Shown piece after piece: positions 1-7,600 of a stretch of DNA of 60,286 nucleotides. Where the stretch lies: contig DATGSR010000060.1 of NCBI GenBank assembly GCA_035302405.1, forward strand, positions 1 through 60,286, given 5' to 3'. Position 1 is the stretch's first letter, and each line of letters begins with the position of its first letter. The translations under genes and the position numbers were made by a program. The notes under the pieces were generated by a model, which worked only from the letters and a program-made list of their open reading frames with translations, ran no database searches and was not told where the DNA came from. This stretch comes from CALKWS01 sp035302405. Lineage in GTDB: Bacteria; Actinomycetota; Actinomycetes; Actinomycetales; Beutenbergiaceae.

Positions 1-694
1 TGGTCCATCACCGCCTGCTTGACCTCTTCGGGCAGGGAGAAGACGTCGTCGGTGAACATCACGGTGGCGATGGCCACGTCACCGCCGGCGGACACCGTAC
101 GGATCTCCTCGGCATACCCGGCCAACTCCGTCGCCTGATCCAGGTAGGCGGTCTCCTCCTCGATCCCCGCCAGCCCCGCGGTGACGTCGTCGAGTTCGGC
201 CTGGAGTTCGGCCATCTGGGACTGCGGCGCCCGATCGCCTCCATCTGCTCCAGTCCCGCGGTCAGTTCCTCCTGCGCCGCCTGTAGTTCCTGGCGGTTGC
301 GTTCGATCTCGGCAAGGCCGTCGGCAAGGTCAGCCTGATCCTGCTCCCGTTGGTCCTCGGTGGCGAACGGGTCCACCACGTCGGTGACCTGGTCGAAGCC
401 CTCCAGATCGTCCAGGGCGGTGCTCACCTGCTCACGTTGGGATACGGTGAACTGGCTGCCGTCACCGGTGGCGAACACCACGGTGGCCCCGGTGGCACTG
501 ACGTCCAACTCCTCTTGCAGTTCCTCATTGACCCGCTCGGTCTCGGTGCCCGGGATGGAGAACTGATCCTGCAAGGTGCCGCCGAAGGCGAAGAAACTGG
601 CGATGGCGATGGCGAGCAGCACGAACCAGGCGGCGATCACGCGCCCGGCCTTGCGCGCTGACCACTGTCCGATCCGATGCAGCAACTTGGCCAC
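1..694 (-). pseudogene. MMPL-family (RND-type) exporter, N-terminal part, apparent frameshift, runs off the window
   Basis: This is the N-terminal part of an MMPL/RND-type membrane transporter; such proteins use the proton gradient to move lipids or drugs outwards. The GTG start at 694 reads VAKLLHRIGQWSARKAGRVI, with a purine-rich stretch just upstream. A first membrane segment (about residues 17-38) is followed by the long periplasmic loop, where FSIPGTETERV is typical of the family. The loop contains a coiled-coil stretch rich in Glu and Gln. Near position 230-232 the frame breaks. Inserting one base in the C run restores a continuous reading (PQSQMAELQAEL, then MFTDDVFSLPEE) to the window edge; without it the reading turns into Arg/Pro-rich nonsense. 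It may be a true one-base deletion or a sequencing error. It diverges from a TetR gene that probably controls it. Confidence 0.7.
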
Positions 695-750
695 TGATGG
701 AGTCCCTTCGAGACGGAGTTGAACCGCCTCATTGGACCACGGGTGTTGAT

Positions 751-770
751 TAACCGACAACTGTTGGTTA
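751..770. promoter_or_regulatory. Near-perfect inverted repeat, probable TetR operator
   Basis: The sequence TAACCGACA-AC-TGTTGGTTA has two 9-base arms that match at 8 of 9 positions. It lies in the 104-base gap between the divergent MMPL exporter (start 694) and the TetR gene (start 790 or 799), about 30-40 bases before the TetR start. TetR regulators usually bind such palindromes and repress both their own gene and a divergent exporter. The assignment is inferred from symmetry and position. Confidence 0.6.
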
Positions 771-789
771 CGCGGCTCACAGTGGCACA

Positions 790-1356
790 ATGCGCGGTAT
801 GGATCCACGCATCGCCCGCACCCATCAGGCGCTGCGCGAAGCCTTGATGGAATTGGCCCGCGAGCGTGACGTGGATGAGATCTCCGTGGCAGAGATCGCC
901 GAGGTTGCCGGGATCAATCGCAGCACCTTCTACCAGCATTACCGGGACAAGGGGGTGCTATTGGCCGATGTGCTCGACGCCGTCACCCAGGAAGCGATGG
1001 AGTCGGTGACGGTCGACCTGGGGCCGGCAGAGTTACGGCAGGTGTTGCTGCGGTACCTCACTCACGTGCAGGCGAACCTGACCTTGTATCGACGGATCTT
1101 CTCCGACGCCGTCTCCTCCGGGGTGCAAGCCCGGATCCGGGAACGGCTGGAAGGGCTGCTGTTGAGCCGAACCGATCATGGCCAGGGCGAGGTGGCTGGC
1201 CTGCCGTTCCCGGTGGCCGCCGCCTCGATCACCGGTGCGGCAGTGGCGATCATCGCGGCGTGGGTGCAGGCAGAACAGCCCGCGCCGGCCACGCAGGTGG
1301 CCGAGTGGATCTGGCAGATGGTGCGCCTGCACGAGGCGTTGCCCGACCAGTCCTGA
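790..1356 (+). CDS. TetR/AcrR family transcriptional regulator
   Basis: A TetR-family repressor of 188 residues (185 if the ATG at 799 is used). The N-terminal helix-turn-helix is clear: about residues 10-57, with SVAEIAEVAGINRSTFYQHY as the recognition part followed by the usual DKGVLLADVLD. The C-terminal half is a short all-helical ligand domain resembling the TetR_C group found in many Gram-positive regulators, with a hydrophobic stretch AAASITGAAVAIIAAWV. It is divergent from the MMPL exporter, with a palindrome at 751-770 between them, so local control of the exporter is the likely role. The ligand cannot be read from sequence. Both ATGs lack a strong ribosome-binding site. Confidence 0.9.
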   Translation: MRGMDPRIARTHQALREALMELARERDVDEISVAEIAEVAGINRSTFYQHYRDKGVLLADVLDAVTQEAMESVTVDLGPAELRQVLLRYLTHVQANLTLYRRIFSDAVSSGVQARIRERLEGLLLSRTDHGQGEVAGLPFPVAAASITGAAVAIIAAWVQAEQPAPATQVAEWIWQMVRLHEALPDQS

Positions 1357-1472
1357 CCGGAGTCGTTCAAGCCGGCTCGACCGGGGTTGCAAGCAGCACT
1401 AAACATCGTCACTCAAGCAACCCCGACTAGGTTGCCCCCGCAGTCCTGACCGGGCGCGGCGCCGGAGTTCGC

Positions 1473-1603
1473 CATTCGGCGGGCTTGCCGCGCCGGGTCT
1501 GTGTCACTCGGCGGGCTTGCCACGCTGGGGCTGTGTCACTCGGCGGGCTTGCCGCCCTGGGTCACCCGGCGTCGTCTGGCCTTATCCGTCGTCTGGCCTT
1601 ATC
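1473..1603. repeat. Two adjacent intergenic tandem repeats (32-bp and 17-bp units)
   Basis: Three copies of a 32-base unit with core CGGCGGGCTTGCC start at 1473, 1505 and 1537; the third is partial. They are followed by two copies of a 16-base unit GTCGTCTGGCCTTATC at 1571 and 1588 (period 17). The block lies between the convergent TetR gene and the pterin dehydratase gene. There are no unique spacers and no palindromic unit, so this is not a CRISPR array. No function is apparent. Confidence 0.8.
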
Positions 1604-1621
1604 GGACCCGGCGGCTGTTGC

Positions 1622-1936
1622 TTACCGGGCCTCATCAGGTGCGGCGACCACACCCTCGCGGCTCGCGAGGTCGCTGATCTGCCGGGCCATCTGCACGTCG
1701 CGCTCGGACAATCCGCCCACGTCGTGCGTCGTCAACGTCACGTCCAGGTGCGGGTAGCGCAGGTCCAGGTCCGGGTGGTGGTTCGCCGCCTCGGCGGCCT
1801 GCCCGATCAGGTTCACCAACCGCAGACCGGTGGCAAAATCCCCGGTTCGCAGGCGCGTACGCAGACTGTGATCCACCACCTGCCAGTCCGCGAGACCCTG
1901 TTCGCGTACCTGCTCCTCGGACAACTTCTCAGTCAT
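1622..1936 (-). CDS. 4a-hydroxytetrahydrobiopterin dehydratase (pterin-4a-carbinolamine dehydratase)
   Basis: A small enzyme of 104 residues (usual family length about 100) that dehydrates 4a-hydroxytetrahydropterin during pterin cofactor recycling. The family signature is present: an internal NHHPDLDLRYPHLDVTL block carrying the active-site histidine pair, and the downstream THDVGGLSERD with the third histidine. The ATG at 1936 has a strong GGAGG about 8 bases upstream. It overlaps the stop of the preceding TIGR03089 gene in ATGACTGA, so the two are translationally coupled. No pterin-dependent hydroxylase is nearby, as is usual for actinobacterial members, so the physiological substrate is uncertain. 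Confidence 0.93.
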   Translation of the reverse strand: MTEKLSEEQVREQGLADWQVVDHSLRTRLRTGDFATGLRLVNLIGQAAEAANHHPDLDLRYPHLDVTLTTHDVGGLSERDVQMARQISDLASREGVVAAPDEAR

Positions 1937-2627
1937 AGTGCCCCGCCTCCTGTCGTTCGGCACTGACGTCGGCCCCTTCGGTGCGGGCCAGATGGTCCGC
2001 GTCCGCATCCGGGTCGGCAACCAACACCACCGAACCGCCGGCGCGCCAGATCGCCAGAATGGTGGTGATTACCCCGGGCGTCTCGGCGCGGACCAGGACC
2101 CGCTCGGGGCCGGTCCAGGCAGACCCGGCCACGTCGTCGAGATCTGCCGGGGTGGTGGGCATGACCAACTCATCCGGGTAGGTCATCAGGTCGGCGGCGC
2201 CGTCGAGAGCCCCAGCGGGCAGGTCCCCTTCGAAGGACATCGCCAGCGCCGGCAGCGCGACGCCGATGAGCAGATCCGCTGTGCCGGCCTGTTCTGGCCG
2301 ATCGGTAATGAGCACGTCCGGGGCAGTCACCTGCGGGGACGGTGCATCGCCGCTGATCCGGTTGCCGAAACTCACCTGCGCCCCGGTCAGCCACGCACCG
2401 AGTGCCCACGTCAGGGCTCGCCAATGCACTGGAAGGTCGATGAACACCTCGGCGCCGTCGTCGGCGTCGGCCTCCTCGGTGAGCAAGTTGGCGACCTTGA
2501 TCACCCAGTTGGCCAACACCTGGCCGGACAACTCCACCCGTTCCCCGCCCGGCCCGTACCAGGTGACCCGCGGCAGCGCGCCGTCGCGGCCCTGCCAGGA
2601 GGAGATCAGATCTGCGACATCGACCAT
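1929..2627 (-). CDS. TIGR03089 family protein
   Basis: A 232-residue protein of the actinobacterial TIGR03089 family, whose function is unknown. The sequence resembles the N-terminal part of AMP-dependent ligases: a substrate-entry region (RVTWYGPGGERVELSGQVLANWV) and GAWLTGAQVSFGNR. It lacks the ATP-binding P-loop and the C-terminal lid, so it is unlikely to be an active ligase. The ATG at 2627 was chosen because conserved-looking sequence begins there; the open frame continues upstream but reads as Arg/Pro-rich non-coding sequence. Its last codons overlap the pterin dehydratase start, suggesting one transcript. Confidence 0.85.
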   Translation of the reverse strand: MVDVADLISSWQGRDGALPRVTWYGPGGERVELSGQVLANWVIKVANLLTEEADADDGAEVFIDLPVHWRALTWALGAWLTGAQVSFGNRISGDAPSPQVTAPDVLITDRPEQAGTADLLIGVALPALAMSFEGDLPAGALDGAADLMTYPDELVMPTTPADLDDVAGSAWTGPERVLVRAETPGVITTILAIWRAGGSVVLVADPDADADHLARTEGADVSAERQEAGHYD

Positions 2628-2770
2628 GCCCCCAGGGTAGAGCCGTGGCAACGTGCGCGCAGAGCCCGGCAACGGGCGGTCAGAACGTGCCCGGTCAACA
2701 CAGACCGGAATTTGGGGCTGCGAGCACCGACGGCGTAGGTGGGCTCGCCCTTGGGGCGTCGTACCGACGC

Positions 2771-2828
2771 GACGTGCTCCGACTATGTGGGGCCCTCGCG
2801 CCCACGTGACGTGCTCCGCCTGTGTGGG
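2771..2828. repeat. 21-bp imperfect direct repeat in a 259-base spacer
   Basis: GACGTGCTCCGACTATGTGGG (shown here only as the unit starting at 2771) recurs with two changes at 2808. The spacer 2628-2886 holds no recognisable gene. It lies between two leftward genes. Confidence 0.6.
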
Positions 2829-2886
2829 CCTTGCGCACACCTGCCGTCAGACGCGCCGTTCAGACCCGCTGTTCAGTGGCCGCCGG

Positions 2887-4107
2887 TCAGAACTGGGTGT
2901 GGACCAATCCCACCACCTGCTGGCCCTGGAGCACCGGCAGCGCGGCCCACTTGTCGAAACTGGTGCATGGGTGGGACACCCCGAACTCGATCACCTCGCC
3001 GACGGCGACCTGGTCCTCGGTGTGCAGGAACAGGTGTTGGTCGTTCAACCGAGTAGTGGTGCCGTGCACCGGGCGTGCCGTGCCGGTGCCCGAGGCGGGG
3101 TGCACCTGCAAGGGGATCGGCAGGTCGGCATCGAACGGGGCGTCGCGCCGTCCGGCCCCGCACAGCACCAGTCCCGGTTCGGGGGTGGAATGCACCTGTG
3201 CCCAAAGCCGCAGCGCCGGGCGTAGCCGTGCGGGCGGATCCATCCGCGACCACGGGTCGGCCCGGTCATAAAGCCCGTGGTCATGGGTCAGGTACGCCCC
3301 TGACCGCACCATCACGCGCACGTTCTCGGTGGTGCCGGCGAGCACCTGTTGCACCACGTCGAGGTAGGCGCTGCCGCCCACACTCAGCACCGGGCGGCCA
3401 TGCACCACCGGGGCCACGGTCTCGGCGGACTGCAGCAGATCGGTGCAGAACTGGGCCACGGCAGCCAGCGCCTGGGCATCGGCGCCCTTGGCCACGCTGC
3501 CCTCGTATCCGCTCACCCCCACCACCCGCAGCCCGGCCGCGGTGGCGGCCTCGGCCAACTCGCGCACCTCGGTGAGGGTGCGCACCCCGGTGCGGCCCCC
3601 GGGGTGTCCGCGTTCGATCAGCACCCCGACGCGCTCGCGCACGTCCGGGGCCGCCAGTTCGGCGGCCAACAGGTCCACTCCGGTGCGGCTGTCGGCGTAG
3701 ACCCACACCTCGAAATCCTCTTCGCCCGCGCGGGCTTCCTGCGCCAACCACGCGATCTCGCGGGGATCCACGAGTTGATTGGCCAGTAGTAGCCGGCTGG
3801 TTCCCCAGGAGCGTGCCGTGCGCAACTGGCCGCCGGTGGCCACGGTGGCGCCCCACGCACCGGCGGCGTGCTGGCGTTGCCACAGTTGCCGGGACATGTG
3901 CGTCTTGATGTGCGGGGCCAGTTCGAACCCGGCGCGGGTGCAGAACTGGGTCATCGTGGCCAGGTTGTCTTCCAGACTGGGCTGGTCCAGGGTCATCACC
4001 GGCCAGGAGAAGGGGCCGGTGAACAGGTCGGGTTGTTCGCGGGCGATGGTGTCCTCGAACTGGGTGGAACTGACACCTGCCGGTGGGTGCAGACCTTTGA
4101 GTACCAT
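2887..4107 (-). CDS. Alanine racemase N-terminal domain protein, D-threonine aldolase / D-serine deaminase-like
   Basis: A PLP enzyme of 406 residues with fold-type III architecture: an alanine-racemase-like TIM barrel (about residues 30-280) and a C-terminal D-serine-dehydratase-like beta domain (about 300-400). The PLP lysine is K68 in APHIKTH. The C-terminal HPCTSFDKW (H379 and C381) supplies the metal ligands typical of D-threonine aldolase and D-serine dehydratase. Such enzymes cleave or deaminate beta-hydroxy D-amino acids, so a role in D-amino-acid catabolism is likely. The exact substrate cannot be told apart from the sequence. The start ATG at 4107 gives MVLKGLHPPAG. It stands alone, divergent from whiB2. 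Confidence 0.85.
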   Translation of the reverse strand: MVLKGLHPPAGVSSTQFEDTIAREQPDLFTGPFSWPVMTLDQPSLEDNLATMTQFCTRAGFELAPHIKTHMSRQLWQRQHAAGAWGATVATGGQLRTARSWGTSRLLLANQLVDPREIAWLAQEARAGEEDFEVWVYADSRTGVDLLAAELAAPDVRERVGVLIERGHPGGRTGVRTLTEVRELAEAATAAGLRVVGVSGYEGSVAKGADAQALAAVAQFCTDLLQSAETVAPVVHGRPVLSVGGSAYLDVVQQVLAGTTENVRVMVRSGAYLTHDHGLYDRADPWSRMDPPARLRPALRLWAQVHSTPEPGLVLCGAGRRDAPFDADLPIPLQVHPASGTGTARPVHGTTTRLNDQHLFLHTEDQVAVGEVIEFGVSHPCTSFDKWAALPVLQGQQVVGLVHTQF

Positions 4108-4194
4108 CTAGCCACGGTAACCCCCGGGGTGCCCCGGACGCTGGAAAGCGCGCTATACCAGCTCTTCACCACCCTCGCAATATCACGGTTGGGC

Positions 4195-4224
4195 TTGACT
4201 TTAGCGGGATAACACGCGTGTAAT
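4195..4224 (+). promoter_or_regulatory. Candidate sigma-A-type promoter of whiB2 with an overlapping palindrome
   Basis: TTGACT (4195-4200) and TGTAAT (4219-4224) are separated by 18 bases and resemble the -35 and -10 consensus. The perfect 10-base palindrome ACACGCGTGT (4212-4221) overlaps the -10 element and could be an operator. The whiB2 start is about 55 bases downstream. This is inferred from pattern only. Confidence 0.5.
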
Positions 4225-4278
4225 TTAGGCACGGACGGCGGCAGCGTCGCCGCACCGAGTGGAGATTGGGGAAGCACC

Positions 4279-4608
4279 GTGTGGAACATCTTGGGAGAGG
4301 GGCCTCTGACCGACGGGATGCCCGCGGCCGGTCCCGAGCGACAGCCGGAAACACCTGTGCTCTTCGACGCCTTCGCCCCCGATGAGGGCGTACTTGGCTG
4401 GCAGGAGCGCGCACTCTGCGCCCAGACCGACCCGGAGGCGTTCTTCCCCGAGAAGGGCGGCTCCACCCGGGAGGCCAAGCGGGTCTGCATTTCCTGTGAG
4501 GTGCGGGCCGAGTGCTTGGAGTATGCGCTGGAGAACGACGAGCGGTTCGGCATCTGGGGCGGCCTGTCGGAGCGGGAACGTCGAAAGCTCAAGCGTCGCG
4601 CGATCTGA
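4279..4608 (+). CDS. whiB2: WhiB-family iron-sulfur regulator, WhiB2/WhmD type
   Basis: A 109-residue WhiB protein; these bind a 4Fe-4S cluster and the housekeeping sigma factor to steer transcription. The four cluster cysteines are C47, C70, C73 and C79. They are followed by the family turn FGIWGGLSERERR and a basic C-terminal tail (KLKRRAI) that contacts DNA. The block WQERALCAQTDPEAFFPEKG matches the WhiB2/WhmD subgroup linked to septation and cell division in mycobacteria and streptomycetes. The GTG at 4279 follows GGGGAAG. As in other actinomycetes it precedes the large glycosyltransferase and DUF5719 genes. A candidate promoter lies at 4195-4224. Confidence 0.92.
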   Translation: MWNILGEGPLTDGMPAAGPERQPETPVLFDAFAPDEGVLGWQERALCAQTDPEAFFPEKGGSTREAKRVCISCEVRAECLEYALENDERFGIWGGLSERERRKLKRRAI

Positions 4609-4638
4609 TCGCCCCATCCGCCCCTCCGAGCGCCCCGG

Positions 4639-7600
4639 ATGACTGTGCCACGCCCTAACGTCTGCGCCGTCATAGTCGGGACCGTCGATTCCCCGTACCT
4701 GCCCGAAACGCTCGCCGCGCTGGCCGGGCAACGCCTGCAGCCGGACCGGATCGTATGGGCACTGCTGCCGGCGGAGCCGAACGCGGACGCCCAGGCCGGG
4801 CAAACCAGGACGGTTGAGGCACCCCTGGACGCACGCGGACAGCCGCTCAACCCTCACGGGGTGCTTGCCGCCGCGGGTCTGACCCCAAGCGGGGAACCAG
4901 ATCAGCGCTCTCGACCGGACCAGCGCGCGCAACCCGAGGTGCAGGTGGTGCCTCTGCGCGGTGCGATGAGTTTCACTGCGGCCGTGCACTCCGCGGTGAA
5001 CCAGGCGCGGGTGGACACCGGCTGGCTGTGGCTGCTCCATGACGATTCGGCCCCGGAGCCCGACGCGCTGACCCACCTGCTGGCCACCGTGGAACGCTCG
5101 GCCTCCGTGGCCATCGCCGGGGCGAAACAGGTCGACTGGGACGAACCGGATCGCCTGCTCTCCGTCGGTGTGAGCATGACCGTGGACGGTCAGCGCTACA
5201 CCGGGATCGAGTCCGGGGAGATCGATCAGGGTCAACACGACGGCCGCGAGGACGTCTACGCCGTGGGCACCGCGGGCATGCTGATCCGCACCGACCTATG
5301 GCGCTCCTTGCGCGGCGCGGACCCGGTGCTCGGCCCGTTCGGTGACGGCGCGGACATGTGCCGGCGGGCACGGCTTGCCGGGCATCGGGTGGTTGTTGCC
5401 CCGGGCGCTCGCGTGCGGCACGCCCGCGCGGGCTACTTCGGGTTACGTACTCGCGGGGGAGCCCGCACACGGGAGCCGGTGGCTCCGGACCCGCGCCACA
5501 GTTTCACCGCGCGCCGCACCGCGCAACTGCACTCCTGGCTGGTCCGCAGTCCGCTGCTGCTGATGCCGTTGGTGGCGCTGGCCGCACTCCTGCTCGGCCC
5601 GCTGCGGGCGCTGTGGCAGGTCACCACGAATGAACTCACCCTCGCCGGTGCCGAACTGCGGGCGGCGCTGACCGCGGTACTCCGACCTCGTGCGGTGCTT
5701 CGGGCCCGCCGACGGGCCCGGCGCACGAAAAAGGTTCCCGCGCGGCGGCTTGTCCCGTTACAGGCGCGCTGGGGCCAGTTGCTGCGGGCACGGCGCAATC
5801 GGCGGTTGCAGGCCGCCGCCGAGCAACGGGCCGCACGGGCTCCCAGCGAGTTGGAGATGGCCGAACGTGCCGCTGTGGCCCGCCGCCGGCGACTCGCTTT
5901 CGGTGCGGTGCTGGTGGTGAGTAGCGCCGTCGCGGCGGTCACGATGTTGCCGGTGGTGTTGTCCGGGCCCCTGATCGGGGGCGCCCTCCTGCCGGTGGAC
6001 GCCACCTTCTTCCAGTTGTGGCAGGCGGCGCTCAGCGGCTGGGTGAGCAGCGGCGACGGTTATCCCGGGCCCACGGACCCGTTCCTTGGTGTGCTCGGCG
6101 TGCTGTCTGCCGTGACCGGCGGACCCCTTGGCACACCGGTGCAGGTAACCGTGGCGCTCGTGTTGCTGTTGGCGATGCCGTTGGCCGCGATCACGGCGTG
6201 GTTCGCGGCCGGTGCCGCTACCCGCTCGGTGCTGGTGCGGATGTGGGCGGCCGGGGTGTGGGCCTTCGGGCCGCCGCTCCTGCTGGGGCTGGGTGATGGC
6301 CGGCTCGGGTCGGTGCTCGCGCACGTGGCGTTGCCGCTGGTAGGGCTGGGGCTGGCCCGCGCGCTGGGATTGGACCGACGCGACGTGGTCATCTCCGGGA
6401 TGGTCGGCGCGAAGCGGGTGACCCAGCGTCCAACCGCGCCGCGTCGCGGACGGGCAGCCAAACGGGCCCGGCTCGCGGCCCTGGCCGCGGTAGGTCGTAC
6501 CAACACTCCAGAACGGGAGGGCCGCGCCGAAACGAGCGCTGGACCGGAATCTGAGGGCGCCGCGCGGGAGCCGAAGAAACCCGCGCGGGAGTCAAAGAAA
6601 TTAGTCGACGGCGTGCCCGGACACGCGGCGGATGACACCTCAGGGGATGTTGCCGAAGGCGCGGAGGACGACGGCGAGCAGGAGCTCGCGGAGGACGACG
6701 GCGAGCAGGAGCGCGCGGAGCGCGGTCGGGTGGAGGGCAACGACCCAAGTGACGGCGTCACCGGCGAAGCCGACACCGCAGGCGACCGTGACCGAGGCGA
6801 CCGTGACCGGGACGACCGTGACCGCAGCGACCTAGACCGGGACAACCGTGACCGGGACGATGGGCAGCACGCCGCCACCGACCACGCCGCCGACGACGCA
6901 GCAGACGACGGCGGGAAAGCCGACGTAGACGGCGGGGACGACGCGAAGACCGGCACGGAACCTGCCGCTGGCAGCGAGGGGGAGAACAGCGACGGGGACG
7001 ACGACCTCGACGGCACCGGACCGGAGGAGCCGGCCGCGGACGATGTCTTCGCCCACCTCGAGCCGATCCGGTCGAACACTGCCGATGGCCCGGACGTACA
7101 GGCCGAGCCCAGGGAACGCGCCACCGTGATCTCCCGGATGTCCCGGGCGCCGTCGACCGCTGCGGCAGCAGCCGCCGGGCTGGCCTTCGCCGTGGCCGCC
7201 GCGGGTGCGCCGGTCCTCCTCCCGGCAGGATTAGCCGGTCTGGTGCTCATTGCGCTGGTGCTGGGCCGCAGCCGGAACCTGCCGGCCGGCAGGGCCCGAT
7301 TGGTGCTGGTCGCTCTGCCGTCGGTGGTGTTATCGGGCCCGGTCTGGCTGTATGCGATCGGTACCTGGTCTGATGGCGGCTGGCGGTTATTGCTCGCCGA
7401 CCCCGGTGTGCCTGTCAACGCCGAGACCGGTCCCGCCTGGCTAGCGCTATTGGGCTGGCCGGCCGCACCCCAGCCCGGCATGGACCTGCCCGGGGCGGGA
7501 CTCTTCGCGAGTCTGGACGATCAGGTGCTGCCGCTGGCCGCCACGGGCGCGCTGGTGGTGGCTGCGCTGCTGGCGTTGGTCCGCGGCGGCGGGCGCGGTC

